A stretch of DNA of 52,500 bases from Prevotella sp. (GTDB taxonomy: Bacteria > Bacteroidota > Bacteroidia > Bacteroidales > Bacteroidaceae). The stretch is from contig JAILAA010000124.1 of NCBI GenBank assembly GCA_024681875.1, positions 1 through 52,500 of the forward strand, read 5' to 3'. The notes beneath the pieces are model-generated. The model searched no databases and was not told the origin of the DNA. It saw nothing but the letters and a program-made list of their open reading frames with translations. Below are positions 15,636 to 24,477 of the stretch, one piece after another (within the stretch, counting starts at the first letter, position 1; the number at the start of each line of letters is the position of its first letter). The position numbers were made by a program, and so were the translations under genes.

Positions 15636-15675
15636 CACAAAAAACGCTAAATCGAAGAACAAAAGCCCGAAAAAG

Positions 15676-15707
15676 TTTGTCTATCAGGGAAAAAAGCAGT
15701 AATTTTG
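15676..15707 (+). promoter_or_regulatory. promoter of rpsP
   Basis: TTTG (15676-15679), 20 bp, TAATTTTG (15700-15707): a full match to the Bacteroidetes consensus. Confidence 0.75.
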
Positions 15708-15737
15708 CAGCCGCTTTCACGAGATGAGAGCACTAAC

Positions 15738-15769
15738 TAATGTTTAATAGTTTAAAAGTTAAAAGTTAA
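15738..15769 (+). repeat. intercistronic-type word repeat before rpsP
   Basis: TTTAATAGTTTAAAAGTTAA and a further AAGTTAAA directly precede the rpsP ATG. It is A/T-rich and free of Shine-Dalgarno sequence. Confidence 0.55.
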
Positions 15770-15770
15770 A

Positions 15771-16310
15771 ATGGCAACAAAAATCAGATTGCAGCGCGGC
15801 GGTCGCAAAGGCTACGCTTTCTACAGCATCGTTATCGCTGACGCTCGTGCACCACGTGATGGTCGTTTCACTGAGAAGATTGGTTCTTACAATCCCAACA
15901 CCAATCCCGCCACGGTAGACTTGAATTTCGACCGTGCATTGTACTGGGTAGAGGTTGGCGCACAGCCCACCGACACTGTTCGCAACATCCTCAGCCGTGA
16001 GGGCGTTTACCTGATGAAGCACCTCAAGGGTGGCGTGAAGAAGGGCGCTTTCGACGAGGCTGCCGCACAGAAGAAGTTTGATGCATGGAAGGCCGACAAG
16101 CAGAAGGGTCTTGAGTGGGTGGCTGCCGACGAGAAGAAGGCAAAGCTTGATGCCGCCAAGAAGGCTTTGGAGGCTGAGAAGCAGGTTAACGAAGCCATTG
16201 CCAAGAAGGTGGCTGAGAAGAAGGCTGCTGCCCAGGAGGCTGCTGCCGCAGCCGCAGCCGAGAATGCAGCTGAGGCTCCTGCTGCTGAAGAAGCACCCGC
16301 TGAGGCTTAA
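15771..16310 (+). CDS. rpsP: 30S ribosomal protein S16
   Basis: 179 residues. The first 80 or so are S16 ([20 protein letters not shown], then [14 protein letters not shown] and [20 protein letters not shown]), which binds 16S rRNA in the body of the small subunit. The remaining 100 are a charged, Ala/Glu/Lys-rich helical tail ending in EEAPAEA, as usual in Bacteroidales and absent in E. coli. It has a strong promoter, and the LolA-like gene follows after 3 bp. Confidence 0.97.
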   Translation: MATKIRLQRGGRKGYAFYSIVIADARAPRDGRFTEKIGSYNPNTNPATVDLNFDRALYWVEVGAQPTDTVRNILSREGVYLMKHLKGGVKKGAFDEAAAQKKFDAWKADKQKGLEWVAADEKKAKLDAAKKALEAEKQVNEAIAKKVAEKKAAAQEAAAAAAAENAAEAPAAEEAPAEA

Positions 16311-16313
16311 GAA

Positions 16314-16928
16314 ATGAAAAAGCGCATTTATCTCTTGTTGATAGCGCTATGCGTGAGCGTTGCCTCGTTCTGCGGAGAGTCGCAGGACGAGGCGCGACGC
16401 GTTTTTGAGAAGGCCTACAACCAGGTGTTTGGCCCTCAGGGATGCACCTTGCACTATGATGTAAACTTGGTGGGTGTCTATAAGACCAATGGAACTATCT
16501 GGTACAAGGGCAAAAAGAGCAAGTTCGTTGATGACCGTGCCGACTCATGGAACGACGGTGTGACTATGTACACAGTCTACCGCAAGAAGAAGGTCATTGA
16601 GGTGAACGATGCCACTTCTGACAAGCGTGACAAATACTCGGCTAAGTTCAAGTTTACTCTTGACGACTTTGACTATTCCATGGAGCGCGTTAATGCTGGA
16701 ATAATGATTACACTGAAGCAGCGACGTGGCGCACGTGGCACGGTAAAGCAGGCCAAGGCCCTGATTGATGCTCAGACCTATGCTCCGATTCTCGTCAAGG
16801 TTAAGGTGTCGCTGTTTTGGGCGAACATCAGGATTAGTGACTTCAAGTCGGGTGGCATCAGCGACGATCTCTTCGTCTTTCCTGCTGCCAACTACGGCAG
16901 TGAGTATAAGTACAATGACCGTCGCTGA
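16314..16928 (+). CDS. LolA-like exported protein
   Basis: 204 residues with a signal peptide (about 1-20). The mature part resembles the unclosed beta-barrel of LolA-like lipoprotein carriers: NGTIWYKGKKSKFVDD, VTMYTVYRKKKVIEV, then DFDYSMERVN and a C-terminal YKYNDRR. It may bind acyl chains in the periplasm, but the sequence match is to a broad family. It directly follows rpsP (3 bp) and so depends on that promoter, a pairing kept in many Bacteroidales. It ends 9 bp before the convergent recQ. Confidence 0.72.
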   Translation: MKKRIYLLLIALCVSVASFCGESQDEARRVFEKAYNQVFGPQGCTLHYDVNLVGVYKTNGTIWYKGKKSKFVDDRADSWNDGVTMYTVYRKKKVIEVNDATSDKRDKYSAKFKFTLDDFDYSMERVNAGIMITLKQRRGARGTVKQAKALIDAQTYAPILVKVKVSLFWANIRISDFKSGGISDDLFVFPAANYGSEYKYNDRR

Positions 16929-16937
16929 TGCGGCGGT

Positions 16938-18875
16938 TTATTTTTTTCTGGTGGAGAGCAGTCCGTCGTCGTCTATGATGATTTCCTCGTAGATGAGCAT
17001 TTCCAGTGCATTCTCAATAGCAGGGTAGGGCAAAGCAATACGGTGCAGTTCCGATACGTGATGCTGCTGTCCGTCGGCCAGCAAGTCTACTATCTGGCGT
17101 TGAGCATCCTCCTCTTCCTTTGCCTTACTCAGCGTCTTGCGTCGCTCCAGGCAGACGTCACATTGTTCGCAATCGTGGCTATTGGTTTCTCCAAAATAGC
17201 GCAAGAGCATTCTGCTGCGACATTTGTTCTCGCTGGTAGCATAGGCAATCATTTCCTTGATGCGGTTGCTGTATTGCTTCTTCAAGTCGTCATAGACGGC
17301 AGGCGGCAGTTGCAAGTGTTTAGAGTCTTCGCGTCGCTGTGTGTAGCGGATGAGGGGCGTGTTGCTCTGTGGAATGAAATCGACGATGCCCCTGCGGCCC
17401 AGTTCTTTTAATATAAGGTATACCTGCGGGCGTGTAAGCCCCGTCTGCTGCGCCAGAAACGCTTCGTCAATATAGACGTAGTCATTGAATAGTCCGCTGT
17501 AGTTGCGCAGCAGTGCCACAATAAGTGCGTCGGCCTCGGCGCCGTTGTCGCGCAGGCGGTATAGGTCATCGCGTTCTAGTTGGAAACGTAGGCGTGCCCG
17601 TCCCTCTTCTTCTTCTTGATAGTCGATGTAGCCCGCACGCTGCAGAATCTTCAGCGCTGAAAGCACACGTGTGGGGAAGTGGTGGAAGCTATGGCAGAAC
17701 TTGTCGATGGGAAACTCGAAAACAGCATTGTAGCCTGAACCTACACCAATCTGATAGAAATATGCCAGATGGTCATACACCTCCCTGATTTCGTCTTTTT
17801 CCGGGAAAGTGTCGCTGATACGTTTCATGAGCTTGGTGCTGTCGTTGTCGTTGAAAAGCAGTACGGCGTAGGCCTTCTCGCCGTCGCGGCCTGCACGGCC
17901 AGCCTCCTGAAAGTATGCTTCAATGCTGTCAGGACAATCGACGTGAAGCACCACCCGCACGTCGGGTTTGTCAATGCCCATGCCAAAGGCGTTGGTGGCC
18001 ACCATGATGCGTACCTTGCCCGCCTGCCAGTCCTTTTGTCGCTCGTCCTTGATGTTGGCGTCCAAGCCTGCGTGGAAGAAGGTGGCGCTCATGTCTGCCT
18101 TGGCCAGCATCGATGCGATTTCCTTTGTACGTCGCCTGCTGCGGGTATAGATGATGGCGCTGCCAGGCACGTTCTGCAGGATGTGCCGCATCTGTTCCTC
18201 TTTGTCGCCCACATGCCTAACGACATAGGCCAGATTCTTTCGCTCGAAGCTCATGCGGAAGACTTTAAAGGGGTGAGGGGTGAGGGGTGAGGAGTGAGAG
18301 GATAGCTTGTCGCAGATGTCGTTGATAACCTGCGGTGTGGCTGTGGCTGTGAGAGCCAATATGGGGGCTTCAGGCACGATGTGGCGAATTTTCCCGATGG
18401 CTAGATACGACGGTCGGAAGTCGTAGCCCCACTGGCTGATGCAGTGAGCCTCGTCCACGCAGATAAAGCACACCTTCATGTGGCTGAGCTTCTTCAGGAA
18501 GAGTTCCGACGACAATCGCTCCGGCGAGACGTAGAGCAGCTTGACGCCACCAAAGATCGCGTTCTCCAGTATGCGCAGAATGTCGTCGTGAGTCATGTCT
18601 GAATGAATGGCGGCAGCCCGGATACCAAGGTGGCGAAGGTGTTGCACCTGATCCTTCATCAGCGCGATGAGGGGCGTGATGACGATGCAGACCCCCTCCT
18701 GTGCCAGCGCCGGAACCTGGAAGGTGATGCTCTTGCCGCCGCCTGTCGGCATAAGGCCCAGCGTGTCGTGTCCACTGCCTATCGACTCGATGATGTCGCG
18801 CTGGATGCCGCGGAAATCGTCATAGCCCCAGTATTTCTTGAGTATTTGTCTGTATTTGTCAGTTGTCTGCATCAT
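16938..18875 (-). CDS. recQ: ATP-dependent DNA helicase RecQ
   Basis: 645 residues. Superfamily 2 motifs: TGGGKS Walker A (near residue 45), DEAH box (CVDEAHCISQWG, near 145), TATA motif III, and the VATNAFGMGIDKPDVR and QEAGRAGRDG motifs. A Zn site (CRSRMLLRYFGE...CEQCDVC) and a winged-helix region follow; no HRDC domain is recognised. The true start is the ATG pair at 18870-18875; the open frame upstream is antisense to an outer-membrane gene. A 33-bp repeat (18270-18302) adds SSHSSPLTPHPF in frame between the helicase lobes, next to FRMSFERKNL. It would unwind recombination intermediates. Confidence 0.95.
   Translation of the reverse strand: MMQTTDKYRQILKKYWGYDDFRGIQRDIIESIGSGHDTLGLMPTGGGKSITFQVPALAQEGVCIVITPLIALMKDQVQHLRHLGIRAAAIHSDMTHDDILRILENAIFGGVKLLYVSPERLSSELFLKKLSHMKVCFICVDEAHCISQWGYDFRPSYLAIGKIRHIVPEAPILALTATATPQVINDICDKLSSHSSPLTPHPFKVFRMSFERKNLAYVVRHVGDKEEQMRHILQNVPGSAIIYTRSRRRTKEIASMLAKADMSATFFHAGLDANIKDERQKDWQAGKVRIMVATNAFGMGIDKPDVRVVLHVDCPDSIEAYFQEAGRAGRDGEKAYAVLLFNDNDSTKLMKRISDTFPEKDEIREVYDHLAYFYQIGVGSGYNAVFEFPIDKFCHSFHHFPTRVLSALKILQRAGYIDYQEEEEGRARLRFQLERDDLYRLRDNGAEADALIVALLRNYSGLFNDYVYIDEAFLAQQTGLTRPQVYLILKELGRRGIVDFIPQSNTPLIRYTQRREDSKHLQLPPAVYDDLKKQYSNRIKEMIAYATSENKCRSRMLLRYFGETNSHDCEQCDVCLERRKTLSKAKEEEDAQRQIVDLLADGQQHHVSELHRIALPYPAIENALEMLIYEEIIIDDDGLLSTRKK
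18270..18302. repeat. GAGGGGTGAG tandem word inserted in recQ
   Basis: GGGTGAGG is repeated three times, then GGAGTGAGAG. It is the same CTCACC(C/T)CTC word family as at 33894-33922, 45214-45249 and 45875-45903. Confidence 0.7.
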
Positions 18876-18884
18876 AAAACGTTG

Positions 18885-18892
18885 CAAATATA
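18885..18892 (-). promoter_or_regulatory. -7 box of recQ
   Basis: TATATTTG on the minus strand, nine bases before the start codon at 18875. Confidence 0.55.
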
Positions 18893-18933
18893 CAACTTTT
18901 TTCCCTATCTGCGTTATGAAAGTAGTAAAATCC

Positions 18934-18965
18934 TTTGGCTGTTCGCCAGCTTTTTCGTACTTTTG
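18934..18965 (+). promoter_or_regulatory. promoter of the outer-membrane barrel gene
   Basis: TTTG (18934-18937), 20 bp, TACTTTTG (18958-18965). Confidence 0.7.
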
Positions 18966-18995
18966 CCTCACGAACAGATAAAAGTGATTGATGAG

Positions 18996-19709
18996 ATGAT
19001 GAAAACCACATTCGGGCGTATGTTCGCCATTATGCTTCTGAGCGCAGCGGGTTTGACTGCAGTAGCTCAAAAAACAATGTCCGTTAACCAGTATCGCCGT
19101 GCTTCCTACGACAAGCAAGTGAAGTATAACCCCTATAGCGTGAACTCTCAGCCGAAAAGCAATAGTAGTTTCGGTGTGTTCTATGCTGAGTACAACCCTC
19201 ATTATTGGAACACCTCGGGCAGTGATACACCCAAGAACACAGACCTCTATCATGGCATATCCTTGGGCTTCAGCTATTTTGTTCCCTTTAGCAGTCCGCT
19301 GGGCATTGACGCAGGTCTGAAGATGCAGTACCTGTTTCGCAGTGAGACGGTGACGGGTGTGAAGAATCGCTTTGGTATGCTGGCGGCCACGTTGCCAGTC
19401 AGCCTGGCCTACGACCTGCATGTGTCTGACGGTTTTATCATCCATCCTTATGCCGGCCTGTATGGGCGCTACACGTTCAATGCCAAGACAGAGCAGGAGG
19501 CTGGTGACCGGCGCTACACCCTCGATTGGATGAAGTCTGACCATCCCAACGGTGGAATGAAGCGCTTGCAGACTGGATGGCAGGCAGGTGTCAGCTTCCG
19601 CGTAAGCGAGGTGTTCTTCTTCGGCGGCGGCTATTGGATGGACTTTGGCAAGGTAACCGACTATGACCAGCTCCACGGCTTCAATGTCATGTTGGGTGCC
19701 ACGTTTTGA
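18996..19709 (+). CDS. outer-membrane beta-barrel protein
   Basis: 237 residues. The start is the double ATG at 18996, after the promoter; upstream in-frame sequence is antisense to recQ. Residues 1-24 are a signal peptide (MLLSAAGLTAVAQ). The mature protein has alternating aromatic strands with Gly turns (GVFYAEYNPHYW, LGFSYFVPF, GIDAGLKMQYLF, IHPYAGLYGRYTF, GWQAGVSFRVSE) and ends in GFNVMLGATF with a terminal Phe, the outer-membrane barrel insertion signal. It is about the size of an 8- to 10-strand barrel. Ligand unknown. Confidence 0.8.
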   Translation: MMKTTFGRMFAIMLLSAAGLTAVAQKTMSVNQYRRASYDKQVKYNPYSVNSQPKSNSSFGVFYAEYNPHYWNTSGSDTPKNTDLYHGISLGFSYFVPFSSPLGIDAGLKMQYLFRSETVTGVKNRFGMLAATLPVSLAYDLHVSDGFIIHPYAGLYGRYTFNAKTEQEAGDRRYTLDWMKSDHPNGGMKRLQTGWQAGVSFRVSEVFFFGGGYWMDFGKVTDYDQLHGFNVMLGATF

Positions 19710-19847
19710 ACATCTGTTAACTTGTGCATTATCTGTGTTGTCGGGAAGGCCGTATAGAAAATTTTTCCCTTTTGTTTAAACCAAAGCTTCTTTTGGCCGT
19801 CAAACAAATGAAGAGAAACTACTTTATTCTCCTTTTCCGACCAACAC

Positions 19848-22800
19848 ATGCCGTTTAAATATTATTGTACTGTTGTCTTTCTGCTGTTGAGCCTCCAAAC
19901 GAGTAAAGCTCAGCAGCAGGGATTATTGCGTGGCCATGTGGCCGACAGCGAGAGTCGTATTCCACTGGCCAGCGCAACGCTGCAACTTTACCGCACAGCC
20001 AAGAAAGATACTACTTTTGTTGCTGGTGTGCTGGCCAATCCTCAGGGTGATTTTTCCTTCAGCGGTGTGGCTACAGGCAACTATCTGCTGAAAGCTTCGT
20101 ATCTGGGCTACAAACCGTTAACAAAGGCGGTCAGTGTACAGGAGCATCGCACTATCACTGTGCCTAATCTGCTGTTGGAGGCCGAGAGTGTTCTATTGGA
20201 CGAAGCAGTTGCCATTGCCAATCTGCCTAAGATGGTTATCAAGGATGATACGGTCGTCTATAATGCCGACGCCTTCCGTGTGCCGGAAGGTTCCGTCATT
20301 GAAGCTTTGGTAGAGGTGTTGCCCGGTGCTAAGATTGATGATGACGGGAACATTAGCATCAATGGCAAGAATGTGAGGAAGTTTAAGCTGGATGGACGCG
20401 ATTTCATGACCGGCAATAACGATGCTGTGATGAAAAACCTGCCCAGCTACGTCGTTGACAAGGTGAAGGCCTATGACGAGAAGAGTGACTTGAGCCGCAT
20501 GACTGGCATTGACGACGGTAATGACGACTTCGTGCTGGAGTTTGTTACGAAGAAAAGTGCTCGCCGAGGCTTGCAGGCAAATCCTGATGTGGGCTACGGA
20601 ACTGACCACCGTTACGGCTTCCGCCTCACGGCCATGAAACCATTCGGCGACATGCGCTATACGTTTATGGGAAATGCCAATAACGTGAACGACCGAAATT
20701 TCTCGGGCCGTGGCGGCCGTGGTCGAGGCAACGGTCAGGGACAGCGCGAGACGAAGACGGGTGCTTTGGATATCAGCTATGAGGATGGCAAAAAAGTGAA
20801 GGCCAGTGGTCGCATAACCTGGACACATAGCGACGTGGATAATTGGAGCAGAAACGGCTCGGAGAGTTTCGTCAAAACACGTGGAGGAGCCTTCTCTAAC
20901 AGTGTCAGCCAAAGCTACCAGCGCAACAACAGTTGGACGGGCAACATGAATCTTCAATGGACCATAGACTCTGTTACCAACTTATCGTTCCGTCCTAACA
21001 TCAGCCTCTCAAACAATGATAGCCGTTCAGGCTCTACCTCGGCATCGTTTAATGCCAATCCATTCGACTATGTAAGCGATGCCCTCAGTGCTGCCAGTCG
21101 TACGTTCATGGACGAAAACGGCCTCATCGTGAACGACAGACAGAACAAGTCGCTGGGTTATGGTGAGAGTAAAAACCTCAGTTCGCAGATGCAACTCTAC
21201 CGACGCATCGGCAACAAAGGACGCAATGTGGCTCTAAGCGGTAACATCAATTACAGCAGCGGTGACAACCGCAATGCCAACCTCTCAGCTGTGCGCCTTT
21301 ATCAGACGCCTAACTGGCAAGGGGAAGATTCCACCTACCAGACCAACCGCTACACCAGTTCAGGCAATAACAACATCAGCTACTCTCTCGGTGTTACCTA
21401 CACAGAGCCGTTGCTTACCTTTTCACAAAAGCCAAATCCCGCCGATACGGTGAATAGCGGTTTTCCTGGCGGGAGAAACCGTGGTCCCTTCGGTGGTGAC
21501 CGCAACCAGCGCCGAAGCTTTGGCGCCCAGGGCCTTTTCTTACAGTTGAACTACCGCTATAGTTATAGCCATCAGAAGAACGATCCATCAACCTACGACT
21601 TCCCAGACTACAGCGATGAGGGCTTTCTTGCTGTGCTGAACGACTATAGGGAGTGGGCGGCTCTCTTCGGCTATCTTGACAATCCTTACGAAATGTATCT
21701 CAGCGATAGCCTGAGTCGTTACTCGGAGCGTACAGAATATGGGCAGAACATTGACGTGCAGTTGCGCTATGTGTACGATAAGATGAACATGAACGTAGGC
21801 ATAACGCTACAGCCGCAACGTTCACACTATATTCAGCAGTACCTTGGCAAACCCGTCGATACTGTACGTACTGTGACCAACATGTCGCCAACCTTGAATA
21901 TGCGCTATCGCTTCGACCAGCAGACCAACTTGCAGGTGCAGTTGCGTGGACAAACGCAGCAGCCCAACATTACACAACTGCTTGAAATCTATGACGATAC
22001 TAACCCGTTGAACATCTCTATGGGTAATAGCGGTCTCAAACCGTCGTTCAGCACTAATCTGCAGGTAAACTTTCAGAAGCAGCGCGCGCCGCGTTTTGTG
22101 GAGGATAGCTTGGGCTTCCAGGTGCCGCGTTCACAGCGCCACTGGAGCTTTAGCACGAATGGCAGATGGCAGGTAACAACTAATGCTATCGGCAATATCG
22201 TTAGCTACAATGACACCACCGGCGGGCGCATTACAAGGCCAGAGAATATCAACGGCAATTGGAATGCGAGTGTGGGAGCATCGTTTAATGTGGGGCTCGA
22301 CACACTGAACCGCTGGGACGTGAGCGGTGGCGTTGATGGTAGTTACAACCATCGTATTGGCTATGTCAACTTGAACCGCTCGCCTATTTCAGACCGTAAT
22401 GTCACTCACACCTATAACCTTGCCCCCAATGTTTCGCTCAGCTTCCGCAACAAATGGCTCAGCGTATCACTGAACGGTCGTGCTACCTATGCCCGTACAG
22501 AGAATAGACTGCAGGCCTCTCGCAATCTGACAACGTGGAACTATAATTATGGTGGCAACACGAAAATCACTTTCCCGTGGGGTACTAATCTCAGCACAGA
22601 CTTTCACATCTACAGCAAACGTGGTTACAGTGACGAAACACTGAACACTGACGAGCTGATTTGGAACGCCCAGCTCAGCCAGGGCTTTCTGCGGGGTAAG
22701 CGATTAGTGGTGATGCTGCAGTGGTATGATATCTTGCACGAGCAGACTAATTTCAGCCGTACTGTCAATGCCAATGGCTGGCGCGATACTGAGGTGAACG

Positions 22801-22985
22801 CCATTACTAGCTATGCCATGCTGCATGTGAGCTATCGTCTGAACTTCTTCGGAGGCCGTGGAGGAGGCAACCGAGGTGGTGGCGACCGTGGCTTTGGCGA
22901 GCCTGACTTTGGCGGACGCGGTCCTGGTGGCCGTGGCTTTGGTGGCAGGGAACGAGGTGGACGCGGCGAATGGCGCGATAACTGA
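19848..22985 (+). CDS. outer-membrane beta-barrel protein with carboxypeptidase-regulatory-like domain (TonB-receptor-like)
   Basis: 1045 residues, signal peptide 1-21 (LLLSLQTSKAQ). Residues about 26-110 are a carboxypeptidase-regulatory-like Ig domain (LRGHVADSESRIPLASATL...YKPLTKAVSV). Then comes a plug-like stretch (DTVVYNADAFRVPEGSVIEA; FKLDGRDFMTGN) and a long barrel. The C-terminus is a Gly/Arg-rich tail after a strand (LHVSYRLNFFG) that could be the last barrel strand. This group is usually annotated as an outer-membrane beta-barrel family next to SusC-like receptors. No SusD partner is nearby. Substrate unknown. Confidence 0.82.
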   Translation: MPFKYYCTVVFLLLSLQTSKAQQQGLLRGHVADSESRIPLASATLQLYRTAKKDTTFVAGVLANPQGDFSFSGVATGNYLLKASYLGYKPLTKAVSVQEHRTITVPNLLLEAESVLLDEAVAIANLPKMVIKDDTVVYNADAFRVPEGSVIEALVEVLPGAKIDDDGNISINGKNVRKFKLDGRDFMTGNNDAVMKNLPSYVVDKVKAYDEKSDLSRMTGIDDGNDDFVLEFVTKKSARRGLQANPDVGYGTDHRYGFRLTAMKPFGDMRYTFMGNANNVNDRNFSGRGGRGRGNGQGQRETKTGALDISYEDGKKVKASGRITWTHSDVDNWSRNGSESFVKTRGGAFSNSVSQSYQRNNSWTGNMNLQWTIDSVTNLSFRPNISLSNNDSRSGSTSASFNANPFDYVSDALSAASRTFMDENGLIVNDRQNKSLGYGESKNLSSQMQLYRRIGNKGRNVALSGNINYSSGDNRNANLSAVRLYQTPNWQGEDSTYQTNRYTSSGNNNISYSLGVTYTEPLLTFSQKPNPADTVNSGFPGGRNRGPFGGDRNQRRSFGAQGLFLQLNYRYSYSHQKNDPSTYDFPDYSDEGFLAVLNDYREWAALFGYLDNPYEMYLSDSLSRYSERTEYGQNIDVQLRYVYDKMNMNVGITLQPQRSHYIQQYLGKPVDTVRTVTNMSPTLNMRYRFDQQTNLQVQLRGQTQQPNITQLLEIYDDTNPLNISMGNSGLKPSFSTNLQVNFQKQRAPRFVEDSLGFQVPRSQRHWSFSTNGRWQVTTNAIGNIVSYNDTTGGRITRPENINGNWNASVGASFNVGLDTLNRWDVSGGVDGSYNHRIGYVNLNRSPISDRNVTHTYNLAPNVSLSFRNKWLSVSLNGRATYARTENRLQASRNLTTWNYNYGGNTKITFPWGTNLSTDFHIYSKRGYSDETLNTDELIWNAQLSQGFLRGKRLVVMLQWYDILHEQTNFSRTVNANGWRDTEVNAITSYAMLHVSYRLNFFGGRGGGNRGGGDRGFGEPDFGGRGPGGRGFGGRERGGRGEWRDN

Positions 22986-23013
22986 TAGGTCCCAGAGCGA
23001 TGTTCGCTATTGG

Positions 23014-23053
23014 AAAACGCAGCTTGCTTTATGGAAAAAGCAAGCTGCGTTTT
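23014..23053. terminator. bidirectional terminator
   Basis: Arms AAAACGCAGCTTGCTTT and AAAGCAAGCTGCGTTTT pair perfectly over 17 bp with a 6-nt loop, with A-run and T-run at the ends, placed between two convergent genes. Confidence 0.9.
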
Positions 23054-23076
23054 GCAAAATCTGTGCTATCTTCAGT

Positions 23077-24441
23077 CTATTCTTTAGCTGCGGCCTTTTT
23101 CTTTGGAGCGGCTTTTTGGGGAGTCGCTTTCTTGGCCTCCAGTGCCTCCAGCTTTTCAAGCTTGGCTTTCAGACGTGTGATTTCCTTGTCCTTCATCTCA
23201 ATCTCGTCGCCCTGGTTGCGGATGGTGGTGAGTAGCGAGTTCAGCTCTTCGTTCTCAATCTCTAAAGGATAGAGAGCGTTGACCCTGTTGATGAAGTCGC
23301 CCAGGATGTTCATGTAGTTGGTGAAAGCGTCGAAGGGGCCGCTGTAGATGCCGCGGTCGAGGCCCACGTTGCTGGGCTTCGTGGTCATGAAGCGGAAGTT
23401 GTTCGAGGCCTGCAGATAGTCCCAGTCCTGCATGATGCGTGGGTCATCAGCAATGAGCAGTCGGTCGGCCACGCTGTAGAGTTTCTGGAAAGCCTCTCGC
23501 TGCATAGCGTTGCCGAGCCAGCAGCTGACGTCGCGCTCCTCGTCGACCCATGAAAGGGTGTCGGGCACGTCGAGCTGGCTGACGCTCTTTGTCTTCATGC
23601 AGATTTCGGTAGGAGTGCTGAAGGTGATGCCCTTCTCCTTGGCGCAGATGGGCAATGCCTTGATAAAGTCGAGGATATTCGAGCTGAGCGGTTGGGCGAT
23701 GCCGAGGGCCGAGAGCTCCATGAAGATGTTGATGATCTGTTCTTCCTCAGGCAGACGTGCGATGCGGTCGATGTAGGCGTCGGCGAAGAGGGGATAGCCC
23801 TCCCACTCAGCGTTATTGAAGCGCAGGGAGATATCGTCGGAGAGTTCCACGTCGCGCAGCAACAGCTTCAGGTTGGGTGCCTGATTGCAATGATAGACGT
23901 AGTGAGGCGACTTCCAGCCGAGCACGTGCTTGGCACCCTCGGTCAGCATTCCCTTGAAGCCCAGGGCGGCAATCTGTGCGCCGATGTCATCGCTGTAGAT
24001 GAGCGACGAGTTGCGGGCCACCTTCGGCGTCTGTCCGAAGTATTCCTTGATTTTCTGCGCCTGCTTCTTCATGTCGCGGGCAAAGCTCTCAGGATTGGCC
24101 AACGACGAGAGACCATGGCTGTAGGGCTCGGCGAGGAACTCCACGCAGCCCGTCTCGTTCAGCTGCTGCAGCTTCTCCAACACCTGTGGGGCGTGCATCT
24201 CCAATTGCTCGATGCCAGTGCCACTGAGTGAAAAAGCCACCTTGAAATACTTGCCATTGTCCTTGATCATCTGCTCCAGCGTGCATAGGGCAGGCATGTA
24301 CGAGCGCTCGGCAATGTCGCTGATGCTACGCTCGTTCTCGTAGTCATCATAATAGTAATGGTCGGTACCGATGTCGAAGAAACGGTAGCGCTTCAGATGA
24401 ATAATCTGATGTATCTCAAAATAGATGCAAATTGTTTTCAT
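23077..24441 (-). CDS. glycoside hydrolase family 57 (alpha-amylase-like)
   Basis: 454 residues. The N-terminal half is a GH57 barrel (CIYFEIHQIIHLKRYRFF, KVAFSLSGTGIEQ, EFLAEPYSHGLSSL, PKVARNSSLIYSDDIG). The family acts on alpha-1,4-glucans as amylase, transferase or branching enzyme. The last 60 residues form a heptad coiled coil and then a Lys/Ala-rich tail (KATPQKAAPKKKAAAKE), which may hold it to a partner or to nucleic acid. It is third in the operon after the debranching enzyme and GT4. The gap to the GT4 gene is a GTAAAAAGG-like word repeat. Confidence 0.9.
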   Translation of the reverse strand: MKTICIYFEIHQIIHLKRYRFFDIGTDHYYYDDYENERSISDIAERSYMPALCTLEQMIKDNGKYFKVAFSLSGTGIEQLEMHAPQVLEKLQQLNETGCVEFLAEPYSHGLSSLANPESFARDMKKQAQKIKEYFGQTPKVARNSSLIYSDDIGAQIAALGFKGMLTEGAKHVLGWKSPHYVYHCNQAPNLKLLLRDVELSDDISLRFNNAEWEGYPLFADAYIDRIARLPEEEQIINIFMELSALGIAQPLSSNILDFIKALPICAKEKGITFSTPTEICMKTKSVSQLDVPDTLSWVDEERDVSCWLGNAMQREAFQKLYSVADRLLIADDPRIMQDWDYLQASNNFRFMTTKPSNVGLDRGIYSGPFDAFTNYMNILGDFINRVNALYPLEIENEELNSLLTTIRNQGDEIEMKDKEITRLKAKLEKLEALEAKKATPQKAAPKKKAAAKE

Positions 24442-24477
24442 ATTTTTTACTTTTTTTCCTTTTTACTTTTTTACCTT

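Noticed and set aside
18603..18995. In-frame extension of the outer-membrane barrel gene to 18603
   Set aside because: It is antisense to recQ; the signal peptide and the promoter place the start at 18996.
16938..19676. A 912-residue reading frame that extends recQ at its N-terminus
   Set aside because: The first 267 codons are antisense to the outer-membrane barrel gene and lie upstream of the recQ -7 box; RecQ homology begins at 18875.
24089..24286. Small ORFs antisense to the glucan operon
   Set aside because: Typical shadows of G/C-rich third positions; no promoter or family resemblance.
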